From the NCBI GenBank assembly GCA_916988195.3, contig CAKASQ030000024.1, positions 1-36,199 of the forward strand: a DNA stretch of 36,199 nucleotides, written 5' to 3'. Positions 1 to 6,277 of this stretch are shown here, piece by piece. Numbering within the stretch: position 1 is the stretch's first letter; each line of letters starts with the position of its first letter. The position numbers and the translations under genes are program-made. The stretch comes from Oscillospiraceae bacterium. Its GTDB lineage: Bacteria > Bacillota > Clostridia > Oscillospirales > Oscillospiraceae. Under the pieces are notes generated by a model. That model ran no database searches and was not told where the DNA came from. It was given only the letters and a program-made list of their open reading frames with translations.

Positions 1-82
1 TCGTAAGCAGGCTCTAATTGCAGAAGCCTCCATAATTCGCAAAGTTCGATTGGTGTTCGGTTTTCAGGGTACATCCTCATCT

Positions 83-158
83 CCGCCTTTAGCTCAGTTG
101 GTAGAGCAACTGACTCTTAATCAGTGGGTCCTGGGTTCGAGTCCCCGAAGGCGGACCA
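83..158 (+). tRNA. tRNA-Lys (anticodon CTT)
   Basis: A 76-nt cloverleaf with encoded CCA. The acceptor arms are ccgcctt (83-89) and aaggcgg (148-154). The D arm carries agctcag, the anticodon loop is ctcttaa giving CTT, and the T loop is ttcgagt. It is the first gene of a tRNA/5S cluster. Confidence 0.95.
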
Positions 159-195
159 TGTATATAGAGCGTTCGCGCTTTTATATAGTGCACGC

Positions 196-270
196 GGCCC
201 GTTGGTCAAGTGGTTAAGACAGTGGCCTCTCACGCCATTAACATCGGTTCGAATCCGGTACGGGTCACCA
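196..270 (+). tRNA. tRNA-Glu (anticodon CTC)
   Basis: A 75-nt cloverleaf with encoded CCA. The acceptor arms are ggcccgt (196-202) and acgggtc. The anticodon loop ctctcac gives CTC, and the T arm is cggttcgaatccg. It lies 37 nt after tRNA-Lys. Confidence 0.94.
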
Positions 271-331
271 CACACTTAGTGTTGCGTGTTTTGGGCTAAT
301 GTTTTCAACTTTTGTTGTTAACATATATATA

Positions 332-446
332 GTTGGTGTTGATTGGGGTGAGGGTCCACCTGTTCCCATACCGAACACAGAAGTTAAGCTCACTTCCGCC
401 GACAATACTTACCGGGTGACTGGTCGGGAAGATAGGTAATGCCAAC
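332..446 (+). rRNA. rrf: 5S ribosomal RNA
   Basis: The conserved 5S core cccataccgaacacagaag followed by ttaagct is present, and the ends pair (gttggt at 332 with gccaac ending at 446). Length is about 115 nt. AT-rich flanks (atatatata on both sides) can extend the terminal stem, as in 5S precursors. No 23S gene lies in the 330 nt upstream, where tRNA genes are found instead, so this 5S copy is not preceded directly by 23S. End positions are good to a few bases. Confidence 0.93.
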
Positions 447-454
447 ATATATAT

Positions 455-530
455 TCCTCCTTAGCTCAGCCGGTAGAGCATCTGACTGTTAATCAGGGGG
501 TCGTTGGTTCGAGTCCAACAGGGGGAGCCA
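455..530 (+). tRNA. tRNA-Asn (anticodon GTT)
   Basis: A 76-nt cloverleaf with encoded CCA. The acceptor arms are tcctcct and aggggga with discriminator g. The anticodon loop ctgttaa gives GTT. It starts 8 nt after the 5S gene, so the two are probably co-transcribed. Confidence 0.95.
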
Positions 531-564
531 TGATATAGCCGTCACGATGGTGGCGGCTATATCA
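531..564 (+). repeat. Strong hairpin between tRNA-Asn and tRNA-Met
   Basis: A 15-bp stem (531-545 with 550-564, one G-T wobble) closes on a 4-base gatg loop immediately after the CCA of tRNA-Asn. No T-run follows, so it is not a standard terminator. It could be a processing or attenuation structure in the tRNA precursor. Confidence 0.6.
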
Positions 565-587
565 ATATCATTCGTAATTTCGATTAT

Positions 588-664
588 GGGCCTTTAGCTC
601 AGTTGGTTAGAGCAGCCGGCTCATAACCGGTCGGTCCCGGGTTCGAGTCCCCGAAGGCCCACCA
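588..664 (+). tRNA. tRNA-Met (anticodon CAT), elongator type
   Basis: A 77-nt cloverleaf with encoded CCA. The acceptor arms are gggcctt and aaggccc, and the anticodon loop ctcataa gives CAT. The first acceptor pair is a Watson-Crick G-C, which argues for the elongator rather than the initiator. A CAT tRNA modified to tRNA-Ile2 cannot be excluded by sequence alone. Confidence 0.9.
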
Positions 665-669
665 AATAT

Positions 670-745
<76 letters not shown>

Positions 746-752
746 GCGAATA

Positions 753-787
753 GCCAGTAATTGTTCTGATTACTGGCCATTTTCTTT
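753..787 (+). terminator. Rho-independent terminator of the tRNA cluster
   Basis: The perfect 9-bp stem gccagtaat/attactggc (753-761 with 769-777, loop tgttctg) is followed by attttcttt. Confidence 0.85.
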
Positions 788-887
788 GCTTCTGCGCGCT
801 TTTTAGCTGAAAAAGTTCGGAAAATGTAACACCCAAAAAATTTCCCCCATTTTTCCCCCTTATCGGGACCAGGTAACAGGTGGTTGA

Positions 888-2075
888 TTATACTTCCAGA
901 TGGTTATAAAATGCTTGCATCCGCATGGCACTTTCCTGCCGCATTTTCTGCGTAACATGCCCGTAGACATCAAGTGTAAACTGTGCCGTAGCATGACCTA
1001 AATTAGCCTGCACTGTTTTAACGTCGTCGCCAGAGTACAATGAGGTTACTGCGAAGCTGTGACGCAGATCATGAAAGCGAACATCTGGTGGAATGTTTGC
1101 CCTTTCAATCACGGCCTTGAAGTGCTTTACGACTGTTCGGCGAACAAGATTTTTACCAAGTGCGTCCGTGAACACGAGGTTGCATTTGTTTTCCCAGGCT
1201 GCTCCGACAATTTGCTTGTTTGCATTTTGCTGTTGCTGCTCATCTTTTAGAGCTTCCATTACAACTGGGGCCGGGGATAGCACTCGACACTTTCCGCTCT
1301 TGGGCGTTTCCAGAAAGTAAACGCCGTCTTTGCATTGAAGCTGCTGCTTGATGGTGATCTGACCGGTCTTGAAATTAACGTTGTCCCAGGATAGACCTAA
1401 CAACTCACCTTGACGCATACCTGTGAACATCGCAACGGTAAACAGGTTATCGTATGCATCCTTCTTCGCTTCCTTCAGCATTCGGGCGATTTCCTCTGGC
1501 TCCAAGGGCTTGATTTCTGGCCGAACGACTTTGGGAAGTTTGCAGCCGGCAGTTGGGTTCTTGTGAATATAACCATTTGAAATTGCCTGCTCTAATGCGG
1601 CATGGAGGACACCATGTATGTTCTTTACTGTTTTCGGTGCCAGTCCTGATTTTGTAAGGGAGTTATAGAACAGTTGAATTGTATGTGTGTCCAGATCTTC
1701 CAGTTTCGCAGCGCCGAGACGTGGAATCAGGTGCTTCTTGATTTGCTTTGAGTAGTTGCTGACTGTGAGCGGCTTCCAGTCTGCAGTATACTCTGAGATC
1801 CACGTATTCAGCCACTCACCAACTGTTAGTTTGCAGGAAGGTAGGTAGGTGCCGGTATCAATCGACGTTGTGATCTCTTTTAATCTCCTAGTAACCTCGC
1901 GCTGTGTTTTTCCGCTGATACTTTTTTGAATCTGCTTGCCTGTGCCGGGATCGATCCCGACGGTGTAACGTGCTTCGTAGTAGGTATAGGCTTTTCCGTT
2001 TATAACTTTCTCTTTTTTTCGGATGGAGCCCATTCCGGCGACAGACTTTCTTCCAGATGCTTTGCTTTGCGACAT
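888..2075 (-). CDS. int: Tyrosine recombinase / phage-type integrase
   Basis: A 395-residue site-specific recombinase that would integrate and excise the element. The N-terminal part (about 15-70) looks like an arm-type DNA-binding domain. A SAM-like core-binding domain follows (about 75-170), with the catalytic domain after it. Visible catalytic motifs are the first arginine in FTGMRQGELLGL, HDLRHSF (HxxR), a LGH motif and the C-terminal tyrosine in LDVYGHV. The frame is open further upstream, but I chose the ATG at 2075 because aaaggag lies 8 nt before it. The gene points at tRNA-Trp, and the excisionase-like gene lies just upstream on the same strand. Family assignment is firm; the use of tRNA-Trp as attB is inferred from position. 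Confidence 0.93.
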   Translation of the reverse strand: MSQSKASGRKSVAGMGSIRKKEKVINGKAYTYYEARYTVGIDPGTGKQIQKSISGKTQREVTRRLKEITTSIDTGTYLPSCKLTVGEWLNTWISEYTADWKPLTVSNYSKQIKKHLIPRLGAAKLEDLDTHTIQLFYNSLTKSGLAPKTVKNIHGVLHAALEQAISNGYIHKNPTAGCKLPKVVRPEIKPLEPEEIARMLKEAKKDAYDNLFTVAMFTGMRQGELLGLSWDNVNFKTGQITIKQQLQCKDGVYFLETPKSGKCRVLSPAPVVMEALKDEQQQQNANKQIVGAAWENKCNLVFTDALGKNLVRRTVVKHFKAVIERANIPPDVRFHDLRHSFAVTSLYSGDDVKTVQANLGHATAQFTLDVYGHVTQKMRQESAMRMQAFYNHLEV

Positions 2076-2155
2076 AAATACGCTCCTTTCGATGCCGCAT
2101 AGCAGGTACGAATCAATCATACCACGAATGAACCCAAATCACAAGATGATATGCT

Positions 2156-2347
2156 TCAGCCGTTGCGCAGATACTCGTTGAAAGCATCTAAAGGAATTTT
2201 ATATGTGCGCCCAATTCGGATGCTTCTGATTTTCCCTGAACGCACTAGTTCATAGGCCGTGTTATGGCTGATGGAGAGCAATACCTGCAGGTCTTTTACA
2301 TGTAGAATCTGAGGAGGCTGATCTTTTTTTAATTCTTCTTCGTTCAT
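2156..2347 (-). CDS. xis: Excisionase-like HTH (MerR/HTH_17-type) DNA-binding protein
   Basis: A 63-residue protein with a winged-helix DNA-binding pattern: LHVKDLQVLLSISHNTAYEL, then the wing VRSGKIRSIRIGRTYKIP and a short C-terminal helix. This is the HTH_17/excisionase-family fold used by small directionality factors of integrative elements. A gaggt ribosome-binding site lies 6 nt before the ATG at 2347. It sits 80 bp upstream of the integrase gene on the same strand, so co-expression is likely. A role in excision is inferred from size, fold and neighbour. Confidence 0.85.
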   Translation of the reverse strand: MNEEELKKDQPPQILHVKDLQVLLSISHNTAYELVRSGKIRSIRIGRTYKIPLDAFNEYLRNG

Positions 2348-2370
2348 AAATACCTCGATTTTATTTGATG

Positions 2371-2404
2371 CAGCCTTTCTCGAAATAATGAGAAGGCTGT
2401 TTTT
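2371..2404 (+). terminator. Terminator-like hairpin with T-run
   Basis: The arms cagcctttctc (2371-2381) and gagaaggctg (2390-2399, one bulged base) are followed by ttttt. By T-run orientation it would stop plus-strand transcription, but no plus-strand gene lies upstream. It may insulate xis/int from antisense reading, or be left over from an earlier gene. Confidence 0.45.
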
Positions 2405-2414
2405 GGTTTATAAG

Positions 2415-2544
2415 CCATCTGGCAGTCCGTTCCTGCGCTCCGATCAAGAGCGCGTATTGCAGTCGCTGCTGTGCAGCGTTAAGTCGTGGGTACGCTCGTA
2501 TCGTCGCATACTGTCCGCGGCTGCTGTATCTCCCTGCCAGATGG
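2415..2544. other. Structured intergenic segment: 11-bp inverted repeat enclosing nested hairpins
   Basis: CCATCTGGCAG at 2415-2425 is repeated as its perfect reverse complement at 2534-2544. Inside lie two perfect hairpins: gcgctc/gagcgc (2435-2440 with 2448-2453) and cgctgc/gcagcg (2464-2469 with 2473-2478). This resembles a compact folded RNA or a protein-binding DNA structure. Alternatively, the minus strand of 2361-2552 is an open frame of 63 codons ending 13 nt before xis. It contains segments such as RLQYALLIGAQERTARWLI, but begins with CTG and has no clear ribosome-binding site. I cannot decide between RNA and small gene. The remainder of 2348-2756 is AT-rich and, apart from the hairpin at 2371 and the promoter at 2693, shows nothing. 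Confidence 0.4.
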
Positions 2545-2692
2545 GTGTTCAGTTGTCAAGGTGCAATGCTTGAAGGTTCTTACACTAAGAAAATAGGGAG
2601 CACTTCGACTTTTTCTGCACAATAATCAAAAATATTTCGAATAAAAATATCCGGCCAGAACGTTTGCATTGTGCCACTGCATCATAATTCAC

Positions 2693-2721
2693 TTGCTATT
2701 CCCTGCATTTTCTTCTATAAT
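2693..2721 (+). promoter_or_regulatory. SigA-type promoter of the ATPase-TOPRIM cassette
   Basis: The -35 box TTGCTA (2693-2698), a 17-bp spacer and the perfect -10 box TATAAT (2716-2721) lie 36 bp before the ATPase start codon, in an AT-rich stretch. Confidence 0.75.
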
Positions 2722-2756
2722 GAAAACAATATTTCATCTTAGTTCGGAGGGGGCAT

Positions 2757-3857
2757 ATGCCATTGCAGAAAGAGCAGCTGAGTCGCATGACAATCCATGG
2801 CTTCAAATCAATTAAAAGCTGTGATATTTCTTTCGGGAAAATCAATGTGCTTATCGGCTCCAACGGTGCAGGAAAAAGCAACTTTATTTCTTCTTTTTCT
2901 TTCCTTCAAAACATTCTATCCAAGAATCTCCAGGTATCTGTTGGTCAAAGCGGTTTAAGTTCTCTCTTGTACAAAGGGCGAAAAGAAACGGAGGAAATTG
3001 ACTTTGAAGTATTCTTTGGGCAGAATTCTTATGGTTTTGTTCTGGTGCCTACCGATGATAACCGGTTGATCTTCCAAAAGGAATACTTCGGCTATCATGG
3101 TCGTTGGGACAATGAAACCAATATTGGGCGGGGGCATAGTGAATCGAATTGGGATACCGGTGCGCATAATCAAATTGACGGCTATGTGATTCCTATTCTT
3201 CGCAAGCAGAATTGGCGCGTATATCATTTCCATGACACAGGAAAGGGCGCTAGAGTCAAGCAAGAACACAATATCTCAAACAACAGAGTGCTTATGTACG
3301 ATGCTGCAAATCTGGCAGCATTCCTATATCGGCTAAAAAATCACTTCAAACAGAATTACGAGGAGATTGTGGATACGATCCGCTTGGTCGCCCCGTATTT
3401 TTCGGATTTTGTTTTGGATCCGCAGGAGGGCAATGAAGAGCAAATTGTCCTGCGGTGGCGCCAGACCGGCTGTGAGGATATCTTTAATGCCTCTCAGCTT
3501 TCAGATGGAACGCTGCGTTTTATTTGCTTGACTACACTTTTACTGCAGCCGCATGAATTGCAGCCGGCCACTATCATTGTCGATGAGCCGGAACTCGGCT
3601 TACACCCCTATGCGATCACGATCTTCGCTGAAATGGTGCGTCAGCTTTCCAACGAAAAGCAAATTATTATTTCAACGCAGTCCGTGGAATTGTTAAATGA
3701 ATTTGATGTAGAAGATGTAATTGTAGTCGATAGAAGCGACAACGGTTCTGAGTTCAGACGCTTAGACTCGGAACAGCTCAAGCTGTGGTTGGATGGAGAC
3801 TACACATTGGGTGATCTCTGGAAGAAGAACATTTTGGGAGGTAGACTCTCAAAATGA
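2757..3857 (+). CDS. AAA15/AAA_21-type ABC-like ATPase of a putative defence pair
   Basis: A 366-residue soluble ATPase of the SMC/RecF/OLD-like ABC type. The Walker A motif GSNGAGKS is at 34-41. The ABC signature-like LSDGT is at 248-252, Walker B IIVDEPELGLHP at 273-284, and a switch segment IISTQS at 304-309. The C-terminal pattern GDYTLGDLWKKNILGGR (348-363) is of the kind seen in ATPases encoded next to DUF4276 proteins. A strong ggaggggg ribosome-binding site precedes the ATG. The stop overlaps the next gene by 4 bp (ATGA), so the two are translationally coupled. Base composition is visibly lower in GC than the following plasmid genes. Paired ATPase-plus-TOPRIM modules such as PARIS (AriA/AriB) and OLD nucleases are anti-phage. 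The defence role here is inferred, not shown. Confidence 0.88.
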   Translation: MPLQKEQLSRMTIHGFKSIKSCDISFGKINVLIGSNGAGKSNFISSFSFLQNILSKNLQVSVGQSGLSSLLYKGRKETEEIDFEVFFGQNSYGFVLVPTDDNRLIFQKEYFGYHGRWDNETNIGRGHSESNWDTGAHNQIDGYVIPILRKQNWRVYHFHDTGKGARVKQEHNISNNRVLMYDAANLAAFLYRLKNHFKQNYEEIVDTIRLVAPYFSDFVLDPQEGNEEQIVLRWRQTGCEDIFNASQLSDGTLRFICLTTLLLQPHELQPATIIVDEPELGLHPYAITIFAEMVRQLSNEKQIIISTQSVELLNEFDVEDVIVVDRSDNGSEFRRLDSEQLKLWLDGDYTLGDLWKKNILGGRLSK

Positions 3858-4501
3858 AAACGATTTATATTTACTGCGAAGGCCCCACAGAGGAATCTTT
3901 TATTAACACTGTGCTATATCCCTACTTTTTTGACCTTGGCATTTATGTTCGCCCTATTGTCTGTGAAACAAGGCGAGATGCCAACAGGAAGTATCGTGGT
4001 GGTGTGAGCCGCTACGCAAAGATAAAAAATGAACTAATGATTCTTTGCAAAAGTCATCCACATGAGTATATAACGACCATGTTTGACTACTATGCGATGC
4101 CCAGCGATACTCCGGGCATCACCGATGCGACTACAGATATTTTTGAACGGATCGGCAAGATCGAGTCCATTATCAACGAGGACATAGGAGAGCGTAACTG
4201 CAAGTTCCATTTCATGCTCCATGAGTTTGAAGGGATTTTATTTTCCAAAGCAGAAACATTTTCCTTGATTGCCGGAGATGAAATAGTTACTGCTGTTCAG
4301 AGAATTCGCGAAGAATTTGAAACACCTGAACACATCAACAATTCTCCAGAAACCGCGCCGTCAAAAAGACTGGAGTCATTGATCCCTGGATATGCAAAAA
4401 TCAAAAATGGAACACAGCTATCGGAAGCCATAGGTATCTACACGATCATGGAGCAGTGCCCACATTTCAAAAACTGGATTCAAGACTTGGCAGCATGGTA
4501 A
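3854..4501 (+). CDS. DUF4276 TOPRIM-like protein, partner of the ATPase
   Basis: A 215-residue protein with the DUF4276 hallmarks. The N-terminal strand and acidic motif IYCEGPTEESF contains the TOPRIM-type glutamate. TTMFDYYAMP supplies the DxD-like acidic pair region, followed by HEFEGILFS. TOPRIM folds of this kind act as metal-dependent nucleases in OLD and PARIS-type proteins, so the predicted role is the effector nuclease controlled by the ATPase. It begins inside the stop codon of the ATPase gene and shares its promoter. Catalytic activity is inferred from motifs and family only. Confidence 0.85.
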   Translation: MKTIYIYCEGPTEESFINTVLYPYFFDLGIYVRPIVCETRRDANRKYRGGVSRYAKIKNELMILCKSHPHEYITTMFDYYAMPSDTPGITDATTDIFERIGKIESIINEDIGERNCKFHFMLHEFEGILFSKAETFSLIAGDEIVTAVQRIREEFETPEHINNSPETAPSKRLESLIPGYAKIKNGTQLSEAIGIYTIMEQCPHFKNWIQDLAAW

Positions 4502-4547
4502 GATACCATCAATCGTTGTCAGATCTGGAGTTTGTACTTATAGCTAT

Positions 4548-4766
4548 GTGGATAGCGCGCGGCGCATTGAAACGGCAGAAGGACTGTGCGAACTCATGCT
4601 GGAGGACATTGCGCTGGATGTACTCCTGCTGACAGAAAACGAACACTCCATAGAAACTGCGGATCCGTTGGAGCGCGCTGAGATCGTGCGCCGTTGGCAG
4701 CCGTATTTTGAGCAGCTTCCGGAGTATGAATATCTCCGGGAAGAACTGACATCCGAGTGGCCGTAA
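4548..4766 (+). pseudogene. C-terminal fragment of an unidentified plasmid-type gene
   Basis: A frame of about 72 codons ends at 4766. The reading frame is also open upstream into the end of the DUF4276 gene, with residues such as CTYSYVDSARRIETAEGL before any credible start. The only nearby start is a GTG at 4548 without a good ribosome-binding site. The peptide is acidic and helical (LCELMLEDIALDVLLL, WQPYFEQLPEYEYLREEL). Its codon use resembles the higher-GC genes downstream rather than the cassette upstream. I read it as the 3' end of an element gene whose front was lost when the ATPase-TOPRIM cassette arrived. The function is unknown. Confidence 0.45.
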
Positions 4767-4779
4767 GCCGCTGCTTCCT

Positions 4780-4808
4780 TGACAACCACAATATCTTGTG
4801 GTAAAGTT
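4780..4808 (+). promoter_or_regulatory. Promoter with palindromic operator filling the spacer (NrdR-box-like)
   Basis: A consensus -35 box TTGACA (4780-4785) and a -10-like TAAAGT (4803-4808) are separated by 17 bp. The 18-bp perfect palindrome ACCACAATATCTTGTGGT (4786-4803) occupies the whole spacer. It matches the remembered NrdR-box consensus acaCwATATvTwGTGt at nearly all positions. Only one copy is seen, whereas NrdR boxes normally come in pairs. It is placed to control the element's replication and recombination operon from 5087 on. Confidence 0.65.
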
Positions 4809-5086
4809 GGCTTGTAATTGAGATTTGTGCATACTGCTTGCGGTGCGTTTGCCGCAGCGTTCGGAGTATTCCGACTTGCACACGCATTGTCAGGCTTTTA
4901 CGATTTCCGGTAGAATTGCCATGTCCGCAGGACTGGTTTCTGCCGGATTTCTTTTTGGGTGCAACGCCCACAGATTGCGGGAATGACCGCGACGCAGAAA
5001 AGCTGCGCCGCCGGATGTTCCCGTTCTTTTTTTGCCCAAATGCCGAAAGGCTTTGAGGATATATTTTTACGAAAGGCGGTAACCAA
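4809..5086 (+). other. Long non-coding leader of the replication/recombination operon
   Basis: About 278 nt separate the promoter from the first credible start codon. Small stems are visible, for example tcgga/tccga around 4860-4873. The segment tccgcag...ctgccgga (about 4923-4948) is followed by tttcttttt and resembles an attenuator. No convincing gene was seen here, although short frames exist. Confidence 0.4.
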
Positions 5087-5233
5087 ATGAAAACAAGAAA
5101 GAAATGGCGCCCCGGAGGACGGCAGCGGCAGTCTGCGGCGTATCATCGCAGAGCTGTTCACAAGCGGAAGCGCGTGGTGCGGCTGCGGGTATGGAAGAAG
5201 GGAGAGCGAAATGGTGCTGCGCTTGATGTATGA
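5087..5233 (+). CDS. Small basic protein, 48 residues, unknown function
   Basis: A short frame starting ATG at 5087 with the ribosome-binding site gaaaggcgg 6 nt upstream. The peptide MKTRKKWRPGGRQRQSAAYH and the rest are extremely rich in Arg and Lys and contain no acidic residue before the last third. That suggests nucleic-acid binding or simply a leader peptide. It overlaps the start of the exonuclease gene by 23 bp in another frame, so it may couple translation to that gene. I do not recognise it. Confidence 0.5.
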   Translation: MKTRKKWRPGGRQRQSAAYHRRAVHKRKRVVRLRVWKKGERNGAALDV

Positions 5234-6260
5234 GCCGCAGGAGTTGGTGGACACAAGCAGTCTGAGCAACGAAGAATGGCTGTCCTACCGGCGGCGGGGC
5301 ATCGGCGGCAGCGACGCTGCGGCGATCCTCGGCATTTCGCCCTGGCGGACAGCACGGGATCTGTACTATGACAAGCTGAATGTTGTAAAGGCGGACATGG
5401 ATGAAAACTGGGTCGCGCTGGAGATGGGACATCTGCTAGAGGATCTGGTTGCGCAGATTTTTGCGAAGAAAACCGGGCTACATATCTTTCAGCGGAAGAT
5501 CATGTTCCAGCACCCGCTGTATCCGTGGATGCTGGCGGATCTGGACTACCTTGTGGAGCTTCCGGACGGCAGCAATGCCATTTTGGAGATCAAGACGACA
5601 AATTATAACGCCCGAGAAAACTGGTGGTACAACGGCGAGGAGATCGTTCCGGTGTACTACGAATCTCAGGGTCGGCATTATATGTCAGTCATGAATCTGG
5701 ACAGGGTCTACTTCTGCTGCCTGTATGGAAACAATGAGGATGAGGTCATCATCCGGCATTTGGACCGGGACTATGCCTATGAGTCGGAGCTGATCGCGCT
5801 GGAGGATGCGTTTTGGAACGACCATGTGCAGAAGCACCAGCCACCGGACTATACGGAAAGCGGCGACCTTATCTTGCAGAGTTTGCAGAGATGGAAAGGC
5901 ATTGACCGGAGAGATTTGCCGCCGACAGCGTTCGGCGCACCGCAGCTACCGCAGATTCATCAGTATTTGCAGCTTCAGGAGCAGAAAGGCGTGCTTGCAA
6001 AGCAGGTCACACAGTTGGACGTGCAGATGCAGCAGCTCAAGGGTCTGCTGGTCAGCGAGCTGGACGGCAAAGACTGCGCAACTTGTGCGGACGGTGAACA
6101 AAACTATGTCATTTCCTACAACCCCATCCGCAGGCATGGCATCTCCAAGGACAACTTGGTTCGCTTGCGGGAGGTTTATCCGGAGATCTACGAGCAGTTT
6201 GTAGAAACGTCGGAGTCCAGACGGTTCAGCATCAAAATCGCGGTGCAGCCTGCCGCATAA
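5211..6260 (+). CDS. YqaJ-type viral recombinase / lambda-exonuclease-like nuclease
   Basis: A 349-residue protein of the YqaJ (lambda exonuclease-like, PD-(D/E)XK) family, which makes 3' single-stranded tails for annealing-type recombination. The N-terminal signature EWLSYRRRGIGGSDAAAILG is followed by SPWRTARDLYYDKL. The nuclease core shows an aspartate in MLADLDYLVE and the E-x-K in ILEIKTTN. The C-terminal 100 residues include a short coiled coil around LQEQKGVLAKQVTQLDVQMQQL. A ggagag ribosome-binding site precedes the ATG. It is followed closely by a RecD2-like helicase, giving a recombination module. No single-strand annealing protein is seen beside it. Confidence 0.9.
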   Translation: MVLRLMYEPQELVDTSSLSNEEWLSYRRRGIGGSDAAAILGISPWRTARDLYYDKLNVVKADMDENWVALEMGHLLEDLVAQIFAKKTGLHIFQRKIMFQHPLYPWMLADLDYLVELPDGSNAILEIKTTNYNARENWWYNGEEIVPVYYESQGRHYMSVMNLDRVYFCCLYGNNEDEVIIRHLDRDYAYESELIALEDAFWNDHVQKHQPPDYTESGDLILQSLQRWKGIDRRDLPPTAFGAPQLPQIHQYLQLQEQKGVLAKQVTQLDVQMQQLKGLLVSELDGKDCATCADGEQNYVISYNPIRRHGISKDNLVRLREVYPEIYEQFVETSESRRFSIKIAVQPAA

Positions 6261-6277
6261 GTGAGGTGAAAAAACGA

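Noticed and set aside
2532-2540. CCCTGCCAG, identical to the last bases of tRNA-Trp (738-746), as a possible attR.
   Set aside because: Nine bases can match by chance in a window of this size. It lies inside the inverted-repeat structure, and an element of only int and xis would be bounded. Kept only as a reminder to test.
2388-2573. Plus-strand frame of 61 codons in the xis-to-ATPase gap.
   Set aside because: It runs through the terminator-like hairpin, lacks a ribosome-binding site, and is antisense to a more protein-like minus frame.
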